A stretch of 42,318 nt of DNA from Ruoffia tabacinasalis (lineage in GTDB: Bacteria > Bacillota > Bacilli > Lactobacillales > Aerococcaceae), in the NCBI RefSeq assembly GCF_042652985.1, contig NZ_JBHSHQ010000045.1, forward strand, positions 1 to 42,318, written 5' to 3'. The position numbers and the translations under genes are program-made. Shown here piece after piece: positions 1 through 9,319 of this stretch; positions within the stretch are counted from its first letter, which is position 1, and each line of letters starts with the position of its first letter. A model generated the notes under the pieces. That model did no database searches, was not told the origin of the DNA, and saw nothing but the letters and a program-made list of their open reading frames with translations.

Positions 1-72
1 GACCAATACAGTAAGTTAGTAGGTAACACATTGTTTACGATAAGTGGCTAACTTCAACTTGAAATTTCCGTC

Positions 73-1775
73 TCAAATTAAGTTATAAATCGGCCAAGTT
101 TTTAATAAATCTTCATCTTCTTTTTTAAGAGTTTTTATTTCATTTGTTACATTTTCTTCAAGTAGTATACGTAGACTAATAGTCTCAAGCTGTTGTTGAG
201 AGACGTCCAATAAATCATTAAGAAGATTTATTTCCACCTTAGATAATTTTCTTTTTCTAAGTATAACTTGAAAGTAGTTAATATAATTTACTGTAGATTT
301 TCCTTTGTCAAGTAGTAGTTCCGCAATTAATTCTGAAAGTTTGTAAAACTCTTCTTGTTTACTACGATCATAAGTTGATATAGTATTCAATAAGTATTGA
401 TTGATATAAAAATATGGCTTATTATTGGTAGTAAAAATCCTCTCAACATCTTCAAATATGTGTTTATAGTTATAGTCAGCTACTTTTTCTAAATTGTCAA
501 ATGGAACTAGACTTGGATAGGTTTCTCCTTCTTCGTCATCTAAAATATATCTAATAAAAATTTCATCATTAATATAAAACATGTTGTGTATATCTTTATC
601 CGTGATTAATAAATAATATAAATTATCTAATACACTAATAGTCCTTACGACTGCTTCATCTGGAAAATGACCTTTATAAATATGAACCAATTCTGTAAGT
701 TGGTCTATTTCCTTATCACTCATTTCAAAATAATTTAAGTTTTTATCAATTTTTAATTTAGTAAATATCCGATCTAAATCAATAAATTGAGATTTTATAT
801 TGTTAAAAGTCTCATCAAATGTTTCATCGCTATTCTCAGTAATTGTCTTATCAATTTTAAAGAGGTAGTCATTGATATAAATGCCAAATCTAATTATGTT
901 ATCCATTTTACGTAATACTGATATTATTTGATCTAATGTATCTTGTCGAGATATTGTAAAAGTGATTTTAACTGTTTCTTTATGGATATTTAAAAAGAGA
1001 AACTCTTCTATATTTATTTCAGCTTCTTCTTCATTTTTGATGGTAATGTAACTCTTCAACTTTTTTCCATCGTATAATTTAGCATCAACTTCCTTAACAG
1101 AATAAACAGAATCAGCTATAATTCTTCCGGCTGGAATACTTAATCCAGACCCATTTTTATAGTATAAGATGGGCTCTTGATTTAAAAGCTCTCTTTGATT
1201 GTTTTCTATATATTCCTTTCTACCAATAAAAGTAGTCGTTAATTGCTTACCATCTAAATTACTTAATGGTAAATTGAGTATATCAGGAGACTGTCTACTT
1301 CTATGTAGTATAAAAGTTTTTAACACTGTAATAATTCCATCTACATTTACAGGGAATCTTTTAAACTTTAAAGATATTTTATTACTTTTATTTTCTTCAA
1401 AATTTTGCAAATCAAAAGGAAGTAAATCTTTATAAAATATAGTTTCTGTTTTATTTGGAAAGTCAATGTAAACTACAAAGAATAGTCCCCCGCCAATTCG
1501 TTTAAATCCTAGTAAATCAGATTTATCTATCGAAAATTTATTGTTTTTGTTAATTCTTTTGTTTGTAGTCCCTTTTATCTGAATTTTGATTTCATTATTA
1601 AAATTTTCCTTAGTTCTATTTGCACCTTCTTTAATATCGTATAAAAAAACTGATCCATCAAATATAGGAGTTTTATCATTACTATCAAAAAAGGTTTGTA
1701 TACTTGATGAGGATTCCAGTACATCTTCTAAGACTCTAACTGCTTTTTTTCTATTTGTTCATTGTTCTTTTTCAT
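73..1775 (-). pseudogene. DUF4365-like nuclease-type protein, frameshifted near its start
   Basis: The start is ATG at 1775 behind GGAAGGG. That frame stops after 15 codons, but one extra A in the A7 tract at 1744-1750 would join it to an open frame running to 73, giving about 567 aa. The N-terminal part contains PIFDGS followed about 30 residues later by IKIQIKGT. This DG...QxK spacing is typical of DUF4365/PD-(D/E)XK nuclease-like domains in defence genes. The remaining ~440 residues are charged, with no membrane segment and no domain I recognise. It is the last gene of the minus-strand defence run, 130 bp after the 268-aa gene. The break may be real, phase-variable or an assembly error. 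The fold is inferred from the motif only. Confidence 0.6.
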
Positions 1776-1905
1776 AAATTACCCTTCCAACATTTTATAG
1801 AATCATACTAATTTTCTTAATAAATAGTTATAACAAAAAAACAGAAGTTCGTTAACTTAGAATGATTAATTAGATTTATACTTTGTTCAAATTGTTTTCT
1901 GTTGC

Positions 1906-2712
1906 TTAAATCATAGTTTGAGTTTTGTCTGATTCCTGGTAAGAGGTGATTGATTTACTGGTCTTATTATATTCAAGGCAGAAATTTTTATATCGACTCG
2001 ACACATTAATCTGAACTTCCTTATTATTAATAGGTGAAATTTTTGTGATTCTAAGATTTCTTCTATTCACACCACTAATTGAAACAACATAGTCAATCAC
2101 AATCTTAGGATTAAATTCCACAACAGAGACACGTTCTTCATTTTTAATTAAGTTTATAATATTTTCATAAGAACATTTTCCAATTTCACTTAATGCGCCC
2201 GTCGCAATTGCACCGATAATAAAAATAAAAAATTGATGGTAGTCACCAGCTCCACGTTCAAATGCACTTTGCCCTACTAAGTAACGCTTTGATTCGGATT
2301 TACTTGAATTGATAGTTAATTCATAATCTTTTATTTCTTCAGGAGCAGCCCACTCAAACGATAAGAACGATACTTCTTCATCTGTCTCATCTAATTCATT
2401 TGTTTGATCTTCAATTACTTCTGGAACATCCTTAGATATAAAGTGTAAATAATCAATTAAAGTACTTATATCTTCACCAAAATATATATGAACATTTAGA
2501 TAACAAAAAGAATCAAATTCTTCAGCTATTATATACAGACCATCGCCATATTTATCAAAAATTAGTTGTCTTAGTGTAAAAACGATTTTCTGTATACTGA
2601 CTTCTGTGTATATATCGACTTTTTTTAAATGTTTAACTTCTTTAATCGATAATCCAGTGTTAGTAAATATAGGCCTATATAAATCGATATATATATTTTT
2701 GAATTTATTCAT
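1906..2712 (-). CDS. Unrecognised 268-aa protein of the defence island
   Basis: ATG at 2712 follows GAGGGG at good spacing. I do not recognise the family. Residues 1-95 look like a mixed alpha/beta domain, 100-118 is an acidic linker, and 153-190 is a glycine-containing hydrophobic stretch (FFIFIIGAIATGALS) that could be a membrane or buried helix. The C-terminal ~60 residues end in a SRYKNFCLEYNK-type strand pattern that resembles the C-terminus of the 272-aa protein encoded at 5095-5913. It lies 68 bp after the Mrr-like gene on the same strand, so it is probably co-transcribed. A defence role is inferred from neighbours only. Confidence 0.6.
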   Translation of the reverse strand: MNKFKNIYIDLYRPIFTNTGLSIKEVKHLKKVDIYTEVSIQKIVFTLRQLIFDKYGDGLYIIAEEFDSFCYLNVHIYFGEDISTLIDYLHFISKDVPEVIEDQTNELDETDEEVSFLSFEWAAPEEIKDYELTINSSKSESKRYLVGQSAFERGAGDYHQFFIFIIGAIATGALSEIGKCSYENIINLIKNEERVSVVEFNPKIVIDYVVSISGVNRRNLRITKISPINNKEVQINVSSRYKNFCLEYNKTSKSITSYQESDKTQTMI

Positions 2713-2780
2713 GGTTTAACCCCTCATCCACTTTGAGGTAAAGATTTATTTTTACTCATCAGCCTCAAAATCATCATAGT

Positions 2781-3737
2781 TTATTTGGTACACACATATT
2801 CTTGTGCGGGTTCTACGCCAACTTTATATTCAATCATTAATTCTGTTAGCTGAATTCCATCAATCAATACTATCCCTTGATTTCTCGCAAATTCTAGCGC
2901 TCCTTTTGTATAACTAGAAGTTGTGATAAATACACCTCGATCTGCGTTAACACTTGCTAGCGCTCTATAGAAACCTTGTACTGCTGGTCTCCCAACTACA
3001 TTCTGTTCAGCATATCTTTTCACTTGTAAATAAACAGTACTCGTTCCTAGAGGGTCTTGATTAATTATCCCATCGATTCCCCCATCATTTGACTGAGTAG
3101 TCACTGTAACGTTACCATTCTTCCCACTATATCCCATAGTATCTAATAATTTCACGACCAGTTTCTCAAAAAAGATAGGATCTGTTTCGTGAAGTTTATT
3201 TAATAACTCAATTTCTACTTCATTATTCCGTTCATTAATTAATCTCTCAACAATTTCTTGAGGATTATCTTCTTCATCTGAAGGAGTGAAACTTACATTA
3301 GTCTCAGCACCAACTTTCGACTTATCTTCAGATCTCTTATTTCTTAATTCGAGTTCTTCCATGTATGCTTTGTGCTCGGGTTGATTCTGTAAAATCTCTG
3401 TCGTTAATGAATCTCGGTATTCTTTTAATAATTCTTTTCCCTTTTCTGTAATTTGATACACTGCTCGTTTAGGTTGGTTAATCGCATTTGCCTTGTATAA
3501 ATCACCTAATGCAAAACCTATTCGATTAGCTAAGATACTCTGGCCACTCTCACTTTTCGAGTACTCTTTGCTTCTTAAATCATCAGGTAGTCCTGAATAA
3601 TCAAGTACGCGATTTACAATAACTTTTCTCGTAGTTTCTTCGCCATTATTTAATATTTCTAATATATAAGGTATAAAAGAATCCCATGTTGGTAGACCAC
3701 TAGATGATAATTTTAGTTTTTTCCAATCTGTATTCAA
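2781..3737 (-). CDS. mrr: Mrr-family type IV restriction endonuclease
   Basis: The 318-aa protein has the Mrr layout: an N-terminal winged-helix domain (about 10-110), a charged linker and a C-terminal Mrr_cat PD-(D/E)XK domain (about 183-310). Visible catalytic signature: DGGIDGII with D222, then QVK at 238-240, then the family block GVFITTSSYTKGA and VLIDGIQL. Mrr enzymes cut DNA carrying foreign methylation, so the enzyme must tolerate the neighbouring methylase's own mark. The start is TTG at 3737 behind AAGGAG with 8-base spacing; no in-frame ATG fits better. It follows the 54-aa zinc-binding gene by 80 bp. The family call is firm; its modification specificity is unknown. Confidence 0.9.
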   Translation of the reverse strand: MNTDWKKLKLSSSGLPTWDSFIPYILEILNNGEETTRKVIVNRVLDYSGLPDDLRSKEYSKSESGQSILANRIGFALGDLYKANAINQPKRAVYQITEKGKELLKEYRDSLTTEILQNQPEHKAYMEELELRNKRSEDKSKVGAETNVSFTPSDEEDNPQEIVERLINERNNEVEIELLNKLHETDPIFFEKLVVKLLDTMGYSGKNGNVTVTTQSNDGGIDGIINQDPLGTSTVYLQVKRYAEQNVVGRPAVQGFYRALASVNADRGVFITTSSYTKGALEFARNQGIVLIDGIQLTELMIEYKVGVEPAQEYVCTK

Positions 3738-3817
3738 TGATCAAACTCCTTGCCTAAGATAACTTGTTATTAAAAATATAATGTAGATTTTTATTTTTAG
3801 TAATCATCAACTGATAG

Positions 3818-3982
3818 TTATTTTTTGATTTTCTTAAATAATCCTATTCCACCCATCACTACTGCTGGTGCCAATCCGAGTAGTTTTTTACCTAAATCTT
3901 CTCTTTTAGCCTGGTGAAACTTACAATACTTCTTACCCTCTTCGACTTGATTCGGACAATTTTTCTTTTTACATTTCGCCAT
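3818..3982 (-). CDS. 54-aa zinc-binding microprotein overlapping the upstream gene
   Basis: A short frame starts at ATG 3982 and ends at TAA 3818. Its start lies inside the last codons of the 340-aa gene (14-base overlap, different frame), with GAAGGAAG about 10 bases upstream, so translation is probably coupled. The product begins MAKCKKKNCPNQVEEGKKYC and has a CX4C-X10-CX2H pattern (C4, C9, C20, H23), as in small zinc fingers, then a hydrophobic glycine-rich segment (LLGLAPAVVMGGIGLF) and a lysine tail, so it may sit at the membrane. The overlap, ribosome site and cysteine pattern argue for a real gene. No function can be assigned. Confidence 0.65.
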   Translation of the reverse strand: MAKCKKKNCPNQVEEGKKYCKFHQAKREDLGKKLLGLAPAVVMGGIGLFKKIKK

Positions 3983-4991
3983 TCTCTAATTCACTTCCTT
4001 CTTCTAGGAATTCATCTACCTTATATTCGATGACTAATCGAGCATTATTCATCTCCATCTGACCCACCAAATCATGTTGCCACCTATTCTCATTGGTTTG
4101 AGGCGGTAGCCAACTTCTAATACCTATATCTTTAAATTGAAGGTCAATTTCTCTCAAATCATTTGTCATTGATCGTAGCTGTTCAATACTTATACCTTGC
4201 GATCTTTTTAACTTAACTAGTGAACTCTTTGCATTGTTAAAAAATAAATAATCTTCCATGAGCTGATTAAATCTACGTTCTAACGTTTTAGTTGTATAGG
4301 TATTAAAAAATGGAGTTCGTTTCTCCCAATCACTAAAATATTGAAGATTAATTTCTATTTCTAGTCTTAGAGTAGCTATCGCTTCATTTAGCAAAACTTG
4401 TGCGTGATTTTGTAACTGTTGCCTCGTATTTCGCTTCTCGTCTAAATTGGACTGATTAATCGTTTCTACAGCGCTAATAACTTTCGCATAAGTTTTATGT
4501 TTCAATTGTTGATTGATTTCTCTTGCTAGATCAATGATGACATCCATCTGATCTGAAAGAGCATCTAATTTATGATTTAATATTTTATCACTTAATTGAT
4601 TGACTGCATTTAAATCTTGAGTGAAAAGTTCCATTTCCTCTAATCGAACTTTCTTTACAATCTGATTGTTTTCATCCACAATATTTGGCAATAAACTGCC
4701 ATTCAGACTTTTCATGAATTGCAATTTCCCATCTTTCATTCCTTCAACCATCTCTGGTGGAATGACTGCCTTATAGATTTTTTCAGGTTCTATCCCTTTT
4801 CTCACTATTTCCTTAACAGCTTTCTTTACTGAAGGCTCAAGTATTCTTTTTAACGCTTGCACTTCTTGTTCTGCAGTAGCAAGCACTTCAAAATTAGGCA
4901 TGTGGACTTCATTTGCAACTTCATTGTTTTGTTCAACGAGTTCGTTCTTATCGTCTTTATTTCTTTTAAATAATGCGTCAAAAAATTCCAT
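3969..4991 (-). CDS. Unrecognised 340-aa, largely helical protein of the defence island
   Basis: ATG at 4991 follows GAGAGGAG. The protein is highly charged, has no signal or membrane segment, and from about residue 110 is predicted by eye to be long amphipathic helices, possibly coiled coil. Residues 70-105 hold a conserved-looking stretch (IPPEMVEGMKDGKLQFMKS). I do not recognise the family. The gene lies between the 272-aa unknown and the 54-aa zinc protein, overlapping the latter, which suggests these two act together. Role in defence is inferred from location only. Confidence 0.6.
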   Translation of the reverse strand: MEFFDALFKRNKDDKNELVEQNNEVANEVHMPNFEVLATAEQEVQALKRILEPSVKKAVKEIVRKGIEPEKIYKAVIPPEMVEGMKDGKLQFMKSLNGSLLPNIVDENNQIVKKVRLEEMELFTQDLNAVNQLSDKILNHKLDALSDQMDVIIDLAREINQQLKHKTYAKVISAVETINQSNLDEKRNTRQQLQNHAQVLLNEAIATLRLEIEINLQYFSDWEKRTPFFNTYTTKTLERRFNQLMEDYLFFNNAKSSLVKLKRSQGISIEQLRSMTNDLREIDLQFKDIGIRSWLPPQTNENRWQHDLVGQMEMNNARLVIEYKVDEFLEEGSELENGEM

Positions 4992-5094
4992 AAAATGAAT
5001 GCACTCCTCTCACCAATCCACATCCAATTCTTTATATGCTGCACCTATTGGATCAGAATAGAAAATCGGTTGGATTCTGCCTGATAGATATATC

Positions 5095-5913
5095 TTAGTT
5101 GTTCTTTTTCTCACGATAAGAACTTTTTAATTTCCCTTTATCATAAACTATATAATAACGGTATTTACGAGACTCAAATATATAAATGGTTTCACGTTTT
5201 TCATCATTATAATCAATAGATTCTAATTCTAACTGACTTTCATGAATTTTATAATCTTCAGATATTTGTTTTTTTACTTTATTTATATTATGACTTTGAA
5301 TAAAATCATAATTATGAGGGTATTTCTTTTTAAAAAGACCTATAACAGTAGTAATATCTTTAACTGCTGTGATAATTTCGAATATTACTTTTATACTGCC
5401 ACCTGATGCACCGGCATTAATTTGAGAAGTTTTTTCATAAATTTTCCTGTATTCAATTTTATATTCATCAAAAAGATTCTGTAAGTATTCTAGACTTTCG
5501 GATTCATAATGACCTAAATAATCAATTTCAAGCGTGTAGCCTACGTGACTCATATCTAAAGTCTCTAAAGGAGCGCTGTATTCATTTACTTCAAAATATG
5601 ATGCGATATAGTTTATCAAACTCTTTACATTAACATCTTTTTCCCAAGCTTTTTCAAGTGAATAATCAAGAATTAAAACATTTAATGACTCTTGTCCTTT
5701 ATCTTTAATATATTCAAACCCATTTCTAGGAAATGGGTACTTCATTGATTCAAATACATTATGTTTGAATTTTTCAATTTCATTCGATGATAATTTTTCA
5801 ATTTCTTTATTATAGATTGTTTCTCTATAGGTAATTAAATCTTTACTAAAATTAAATTTTTTACCATCTGTTTCGAATAAATTACTTCTTTCTAACACTA
5901 AATACAGTTTCAC
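5095..5913 (-). CDS. Unrecognised 272-aa protein of the defence island
   Basis: The frame opens at GTG 5913 behind a GGGAG/GTAGGG sequence; an ATG two bases upstream is out of frame and stops at once (ATGTGA). The first ~160 residues look like a soluble mixed domain. Residues 166-194 contain GASGGSIKVIFEIITAV, a glycine turn plus hydrophobic helix. The C-terminal ~65 residues end in SRKYRYYIVYDKGK, a pattern shared with the end of the 268-aa protein at 1906-2712. This soluble/hydrophobic/soluble design occurs in several uncharacterised defence-associated proteins, but I cannot name a family. It is about 75 bp downstream of the helicase gene on the same strand. Confidence 0.6.
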   Translation of the reverse strand: MKLYLVLERSNLFETDGKKFNFSKDLITYRETIYNKEIEKLSSNEIEKFKHNVFESMKYPFPRNGFEYIKDKGQESLNVLILDYSLEKAWEKDVNVKSLINYIASYFEVNEYSAPLETLDMSHVGYTLEIDYLGHYESESLEYLQNLFDEYKIEYRKIYEKTSQINAGASGGSIKVIFEIITAVKDITTVIGLFKKKYPHNYDFIQSHNINKVKKQISEDYKIHESQLELESIDYNDEKRETIYIFESRKYRYYIVYDKGKLKSSYREKKNN

Positions 5914-5991
5914 ATTAAATCCCTACTCCCGCAATTATAAATTTTCCATCATTCTTTATACTTTTGGAGATATAAACGAAAACATAATAAA

Positions 5992-8900
5992 TCATTCAAA
6001 CACTTCATCTAACTTTTCTTCTAACGTTCCATCTTCTGCGTATGGATAAGCATCTAATTGTGCAAAGTTCTTTTGGCTAATTCCTTCAGTCAATTCACTA
6101 AATATGAAGCTTGTCGCAATTCTATAAATAATTTCTGTGGGAGCTAATCCATACACTTGGTTCTCTAGGATATGTTTTAGACGGTCATAATCATCAGGGA
6201 ATTCTGACTTGATTACTTCACTGTTATACAACCTTTTAACAACTTCTGTGATGTATAAACCTGACTTCATATACAAATCAATAAAGGTCTTAGAAGAATC
6301 ATCGTAAATACCTGGATTTTCATCTTCTAATTGTTGTACCATCTTTTGTACAACCCATTTAGGCGTATAAATTTGATTGGTATTTTGAGGTGGAATATAG
6401 TCATAAATATTCTCTTCCGTCTCTTCAAAGTAATTTGATAACTCAGATTTCTTGCGTAAAAATTCAAGTATAGATTCATTGAACACTACTTCGTTAAACA
6501 AGTTACCATTGAATAGTTGTTCTTCACCTTCATCATCAACATACGTACCTCCATCTCGTAAGAAAATGAACTCATCTAATGTAACACCTGTAACATCATA
6601 AAATACTTCATCACTAACATACTCATCAAAGTTCATTAAATTTAAATCATCATTCCCATATGCCATGATAAAACTAGGTATTGCTCTAGAAAACCCTCGT
6701 AAGTTTGATCGTATATCATCTTCTACGGTACTCTTTTTCTTCTCTTCTAGTTTTACTTCATGTTCTTCTATGATCTCTGTAGTCGTTTCTAAAACTATTT
6801 CCTCTATTTTATCTTTCAGATCACTATAAGTTTCTTCAATAAAGGCTTTGTTTTCTTCCTCGACTTTTTTAGGATCTTTTAACACACCGTCATCTTCTAA
6901 TTGGGCTTTACGGTCTGCTTGACGTGCTTTTAACTCTGCTTCGAATGTTTCGGTTGCTTTATCGATCTTTTCTTTAGCAGCACGCTCTTTTTCCTTCCGT
7001 TGGTTAATAGTTAGCCCATACTCCGTACGCATTTTATCAAAGCTTGGCTCTAATTCTTTGCTTAGGGCATCACTTAACTTTTCTCGAACTTGAATATTGG
7101 CTGTAAGACCTATGTCTGTAGGTTGAACAATCTCCTCGATTTCTTTTCTCTCGTAAATCTTGTCACCAAAAAGTCTGTCTCTTTTCCCATCGACAACTTC
7201 ATCTTCTACAAATGCATTTCCTTCTTCATCTACGTTTAAATCTTCTACATCTTTCGAATCTACTTTATCTTTATCTGTCGTTAATTTACCCTGCTCTGTT
7301 TTTTCAAACTTATTGATAATATCTAAGGCCTTTTTAGATCGGAATATACCTGCAATATTATTAAATAATAAGTTACTCATGAATCCACGTCGAACTACCT
7401 CTCGTGATTTAATTCTTTTTGGTAAAGTGAGAACTTGGTTGGCATCTAATTCAGTCATTTGACCGTCAGTATCTTCGCCAATAACTGGAAAGAAATTTAG
7501 CAAACGCTTTATATTATTTTCACGTTCTTCCATTGTTCCACTTCCGCTGGAGGTTGAACTATTTAAATTATTCGAAAATTCATCAATAATGTCCAAAGTT
7601 CTCTCAGGTGCAAAATCAAAAATGTAAGCATTTTGCTTTCGATAAGTTACTGGATTACCTTCAGCATCTCTATCCGACCATTTATGAGGATTTTGAGCAC
7701 GAAAACCTGCTTGCATATAAAGAGCTGGAGATTTCACATTGCTTAACATCAGAACACCAGACCACTCAGGGACGGTTACACCTGTTGTCAATTGACCAAC
7801 TGTGAGAGTAATTGTTTTGTCATTATTAGCTATTGAATTTTTTACACGTTCTAATGCACTATTTCGACCGTCAACATTCTCTTCATCAACTTCTATCTCT
7901 TCTCCGTTAATCTGTTCGAGTCTTCCATCTCCAGCTACAGAGACTATTTCATAGTTCTCAAATACGGGGTGATTTCGTAAAATATTAGCAAGGGCTTTGG
8001 CACTATCTACTCTATCCAACAACCATAAAGTATGCTTTAATTCATTTCTTAATTCTGGAGTAGAAAATGGATATTTTTGATTACTTGTTAAAGAATCTAG
8101 CCAATTTAAGACATCTGCTTCATAAATTAAATTGCCCTTATCATCAGTAGAAAAAAATTCATTCAGATCAAAAGCATAATCCACATTCGTCTCTTCATCT
8201 AAATCAGCACCTAGTTTAATTCGGTTAACAATCATGTTCGACATTTGATATGTATACATGTTTAAAGTAGGTAATTCTTCATATGGATTATGTTCATCAG
8301 TTTCACTTTCATCCCAGTTCGCTTTGGCTTCCTGCTCATCCATATAAGACCAGTTAAATATTTGATTGGATTCAAATTTATCACTAGCAATTTGTTTAAA
8401 AGGGGTCCCTGAAAGATGCAATATGTAGTCCGTTTGAATTCTCTCTAAAGCAAACTCAGTTTTATTCGTGTCAACAGCCTCATGTGCTTCATCAATTACT
8501 ACTAAGTCCCAATTTAAGTCTCTAACCCAGCGTAATTTTGGATAATCCCCTCCAAAGTAAGCAGAACCTTTTAAATCCTGCAAACTAACAAAAGCGATTT
8601 GGTTTGGACCCCCTAAATCTATTAATTTCTCTGTGTATTCATTCCGACTTAAAATATCTCTGTGTGCAATTGCAGGACTATCACTTACAAAATAGTAATT
8701 ATGTTCTTTATCATACTTAATAAATTTTTCGTAATCATCCACCCATGAATTTCCGACTGCTGGTCTGTTTGTTAATATTAAAACATTTGAAAATTCCATT
8801 TCTTTAATCAAATCGTAAGTAGTTAAAGTTTTTCCAAATCGTGGTTTAGCATTCCACAAAAACTCTCCTGACTCACGACTTCTGAAATATCCAGCAGTCA

Positions 8901-9318
8901 TTTCAACAGCTTCGGCTTGTTCTTGTCTTAGAACGTAGCTTTCAGATTGTACATAACCCTCTAACTCATGAATATCTTCTTTTAACATAAATGCCGAAAC
9001 CATTCGCTTTGATTTACTTATATCATTTTCAAAATTAAACCATTCAGTGCCGCTCTCTCTAGGAATACCTTTACGAACCAAGTAAGCATGGAAATCATGA
9101 TCATTGAAATAATAACCATCATTAAAGCGAGCGACATAATCCCACAATTTTTCAGGAGTTATACCTGCCGTATGGGTTTGTTCACGTATACGTCTATCCA
9201 CGTCTCTCTCTGTGTAACCAATTTTAAACCAGCCATGTTTCTCTAGGTTACTTGGTGTTCGATAAGCATAAATTTTTGGAATAATACGTGCCTTAGTATT
9301 AATATTCGGTGTCTGCAT
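5992..9318 (-). CDS. GIY-YIG (T5orf172-like) nuclease / SF2 helicase / methylase-like fusion protein
   Basis: The 1108-aa protein combines three parts. Residues 16-97 match the T5orf172/MUG113 GIY-YIG pattern (IYAYR, FKIGYTERDVDRRIREQ, then DFHAYL and EWFNF). Residues 125-570 form an SF2 motor: PRFGKT at 159-164, DEAH at 276-279, SGTP at 303-306 and QAGFRAQ at 536-542. After a long charged, probably coiled-coil segment (about 680-870), residues 980-1075 look like the start of an adenine methylase (QIYTPKWVV, FIDLYMKSGLYIT, VYGLAPTEI). It starts 1 bp after the methylase stop codon, with its ribosome site inside that gene, so the two are tightly coupled. It is probably the restriction and translocation subunit of a split system resembling type ISP or type I. 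Confidence 0.85.
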   Translation of the reverse strand: MQTPNINTKARIIPKIYAYRTPSNLEKHGWFKIGYTERDVDRRIREQTHTAGITPEKLWDYVARFNDGYYFNDHDFHAYLVRKGIPRESGTEWFNFENDISKSKRMVSAFMLKEDIHELEGYVQSESYVLRQEQAEAVEMTAGYFRSRESGEFLWNAKPRFGKTLTTYDLIKEMEFSNVLILTNRPAVGNSWVDDYEKFIKYDKEHNYYFVSDSPAIAHRDILSRNEYTEKLIDLGGPNQIAFVSLQDLKGSAYFGGDYPKLRWVRDLNWDLVVIDEAHEAVDTNKTEFALERIQTDYILHLSGTPFKQIASDKFESNQIFNWSYMDEQEAKANWDESETDEHNPYEELPTLNMYTYQMSNMIVNRIKLGADLDEETNVDYAFDLNEFFSTDDKGNLIYEADVLNWLDSLTSNQKYPFSTPELRNELKHTLWLLDRVDSAKALANILRNHPVFENYEIVSVAGDGRLEQINGEEIEVDEENVDGRNSALERVKNSIANNDKTITLTVGQLTTGVTVPEWSGVLMLSNVKSPALYMQAGFRAQNPHKWSDRDAEGNPVTYRKQNAYIFDFAPERTLDIIDEFSNNLNSSTSSGSGTMEERENNIKRLLNFFPVIGEDTDGQMTELDANQVLTLPKRIKSREVVRRGFMSNLLFNNIAGIFRSKKALDIINKFEKTEQGKLTTDKDKVDSKDVEDLNVDEEGNAFVEDEVVDGKRDRLFGDKIYERKEIEEIVQPTDIGLTANIQVREKLSDALSKELEPSFDKMRTEYGLTINQRKEKERAAKEKIDKATETFEAELKARQADRKAQLEDDGVLKDPKKVEEENKAFIEETYSDLKDKIEEIVLETTTEIIEEHEVKLEEKKKSTVEDDIRSNLRGFSRAIPSFIMAYGNDDLNLMNFDEYVSDEVFYDVTGVTLDEFIFLRDGGTYVDDEGEEQLFNGNLFNEVVFNESILEFLRKKSELSNYFEETEENIYDYIPPQNTNQIYTPKWVVQKMVQQLEDENPGIYDDSSKTFIDLYMKSGLYITEVVKRLYNSEVIKSEFPDDYDRLKHILENQVYGLAPTEIIYRIATSFIFSELTEGISQKNFAQLDAYPYAEDGTLEEKLDEVFE

Positions 9319-9319
9319 A

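Noticed and set aside
7160..7462. Serine-rich 100-codon plus-strand frame
   Set aside because: Antisense to the helicase gene; composition reflects the coding strand of that gene.
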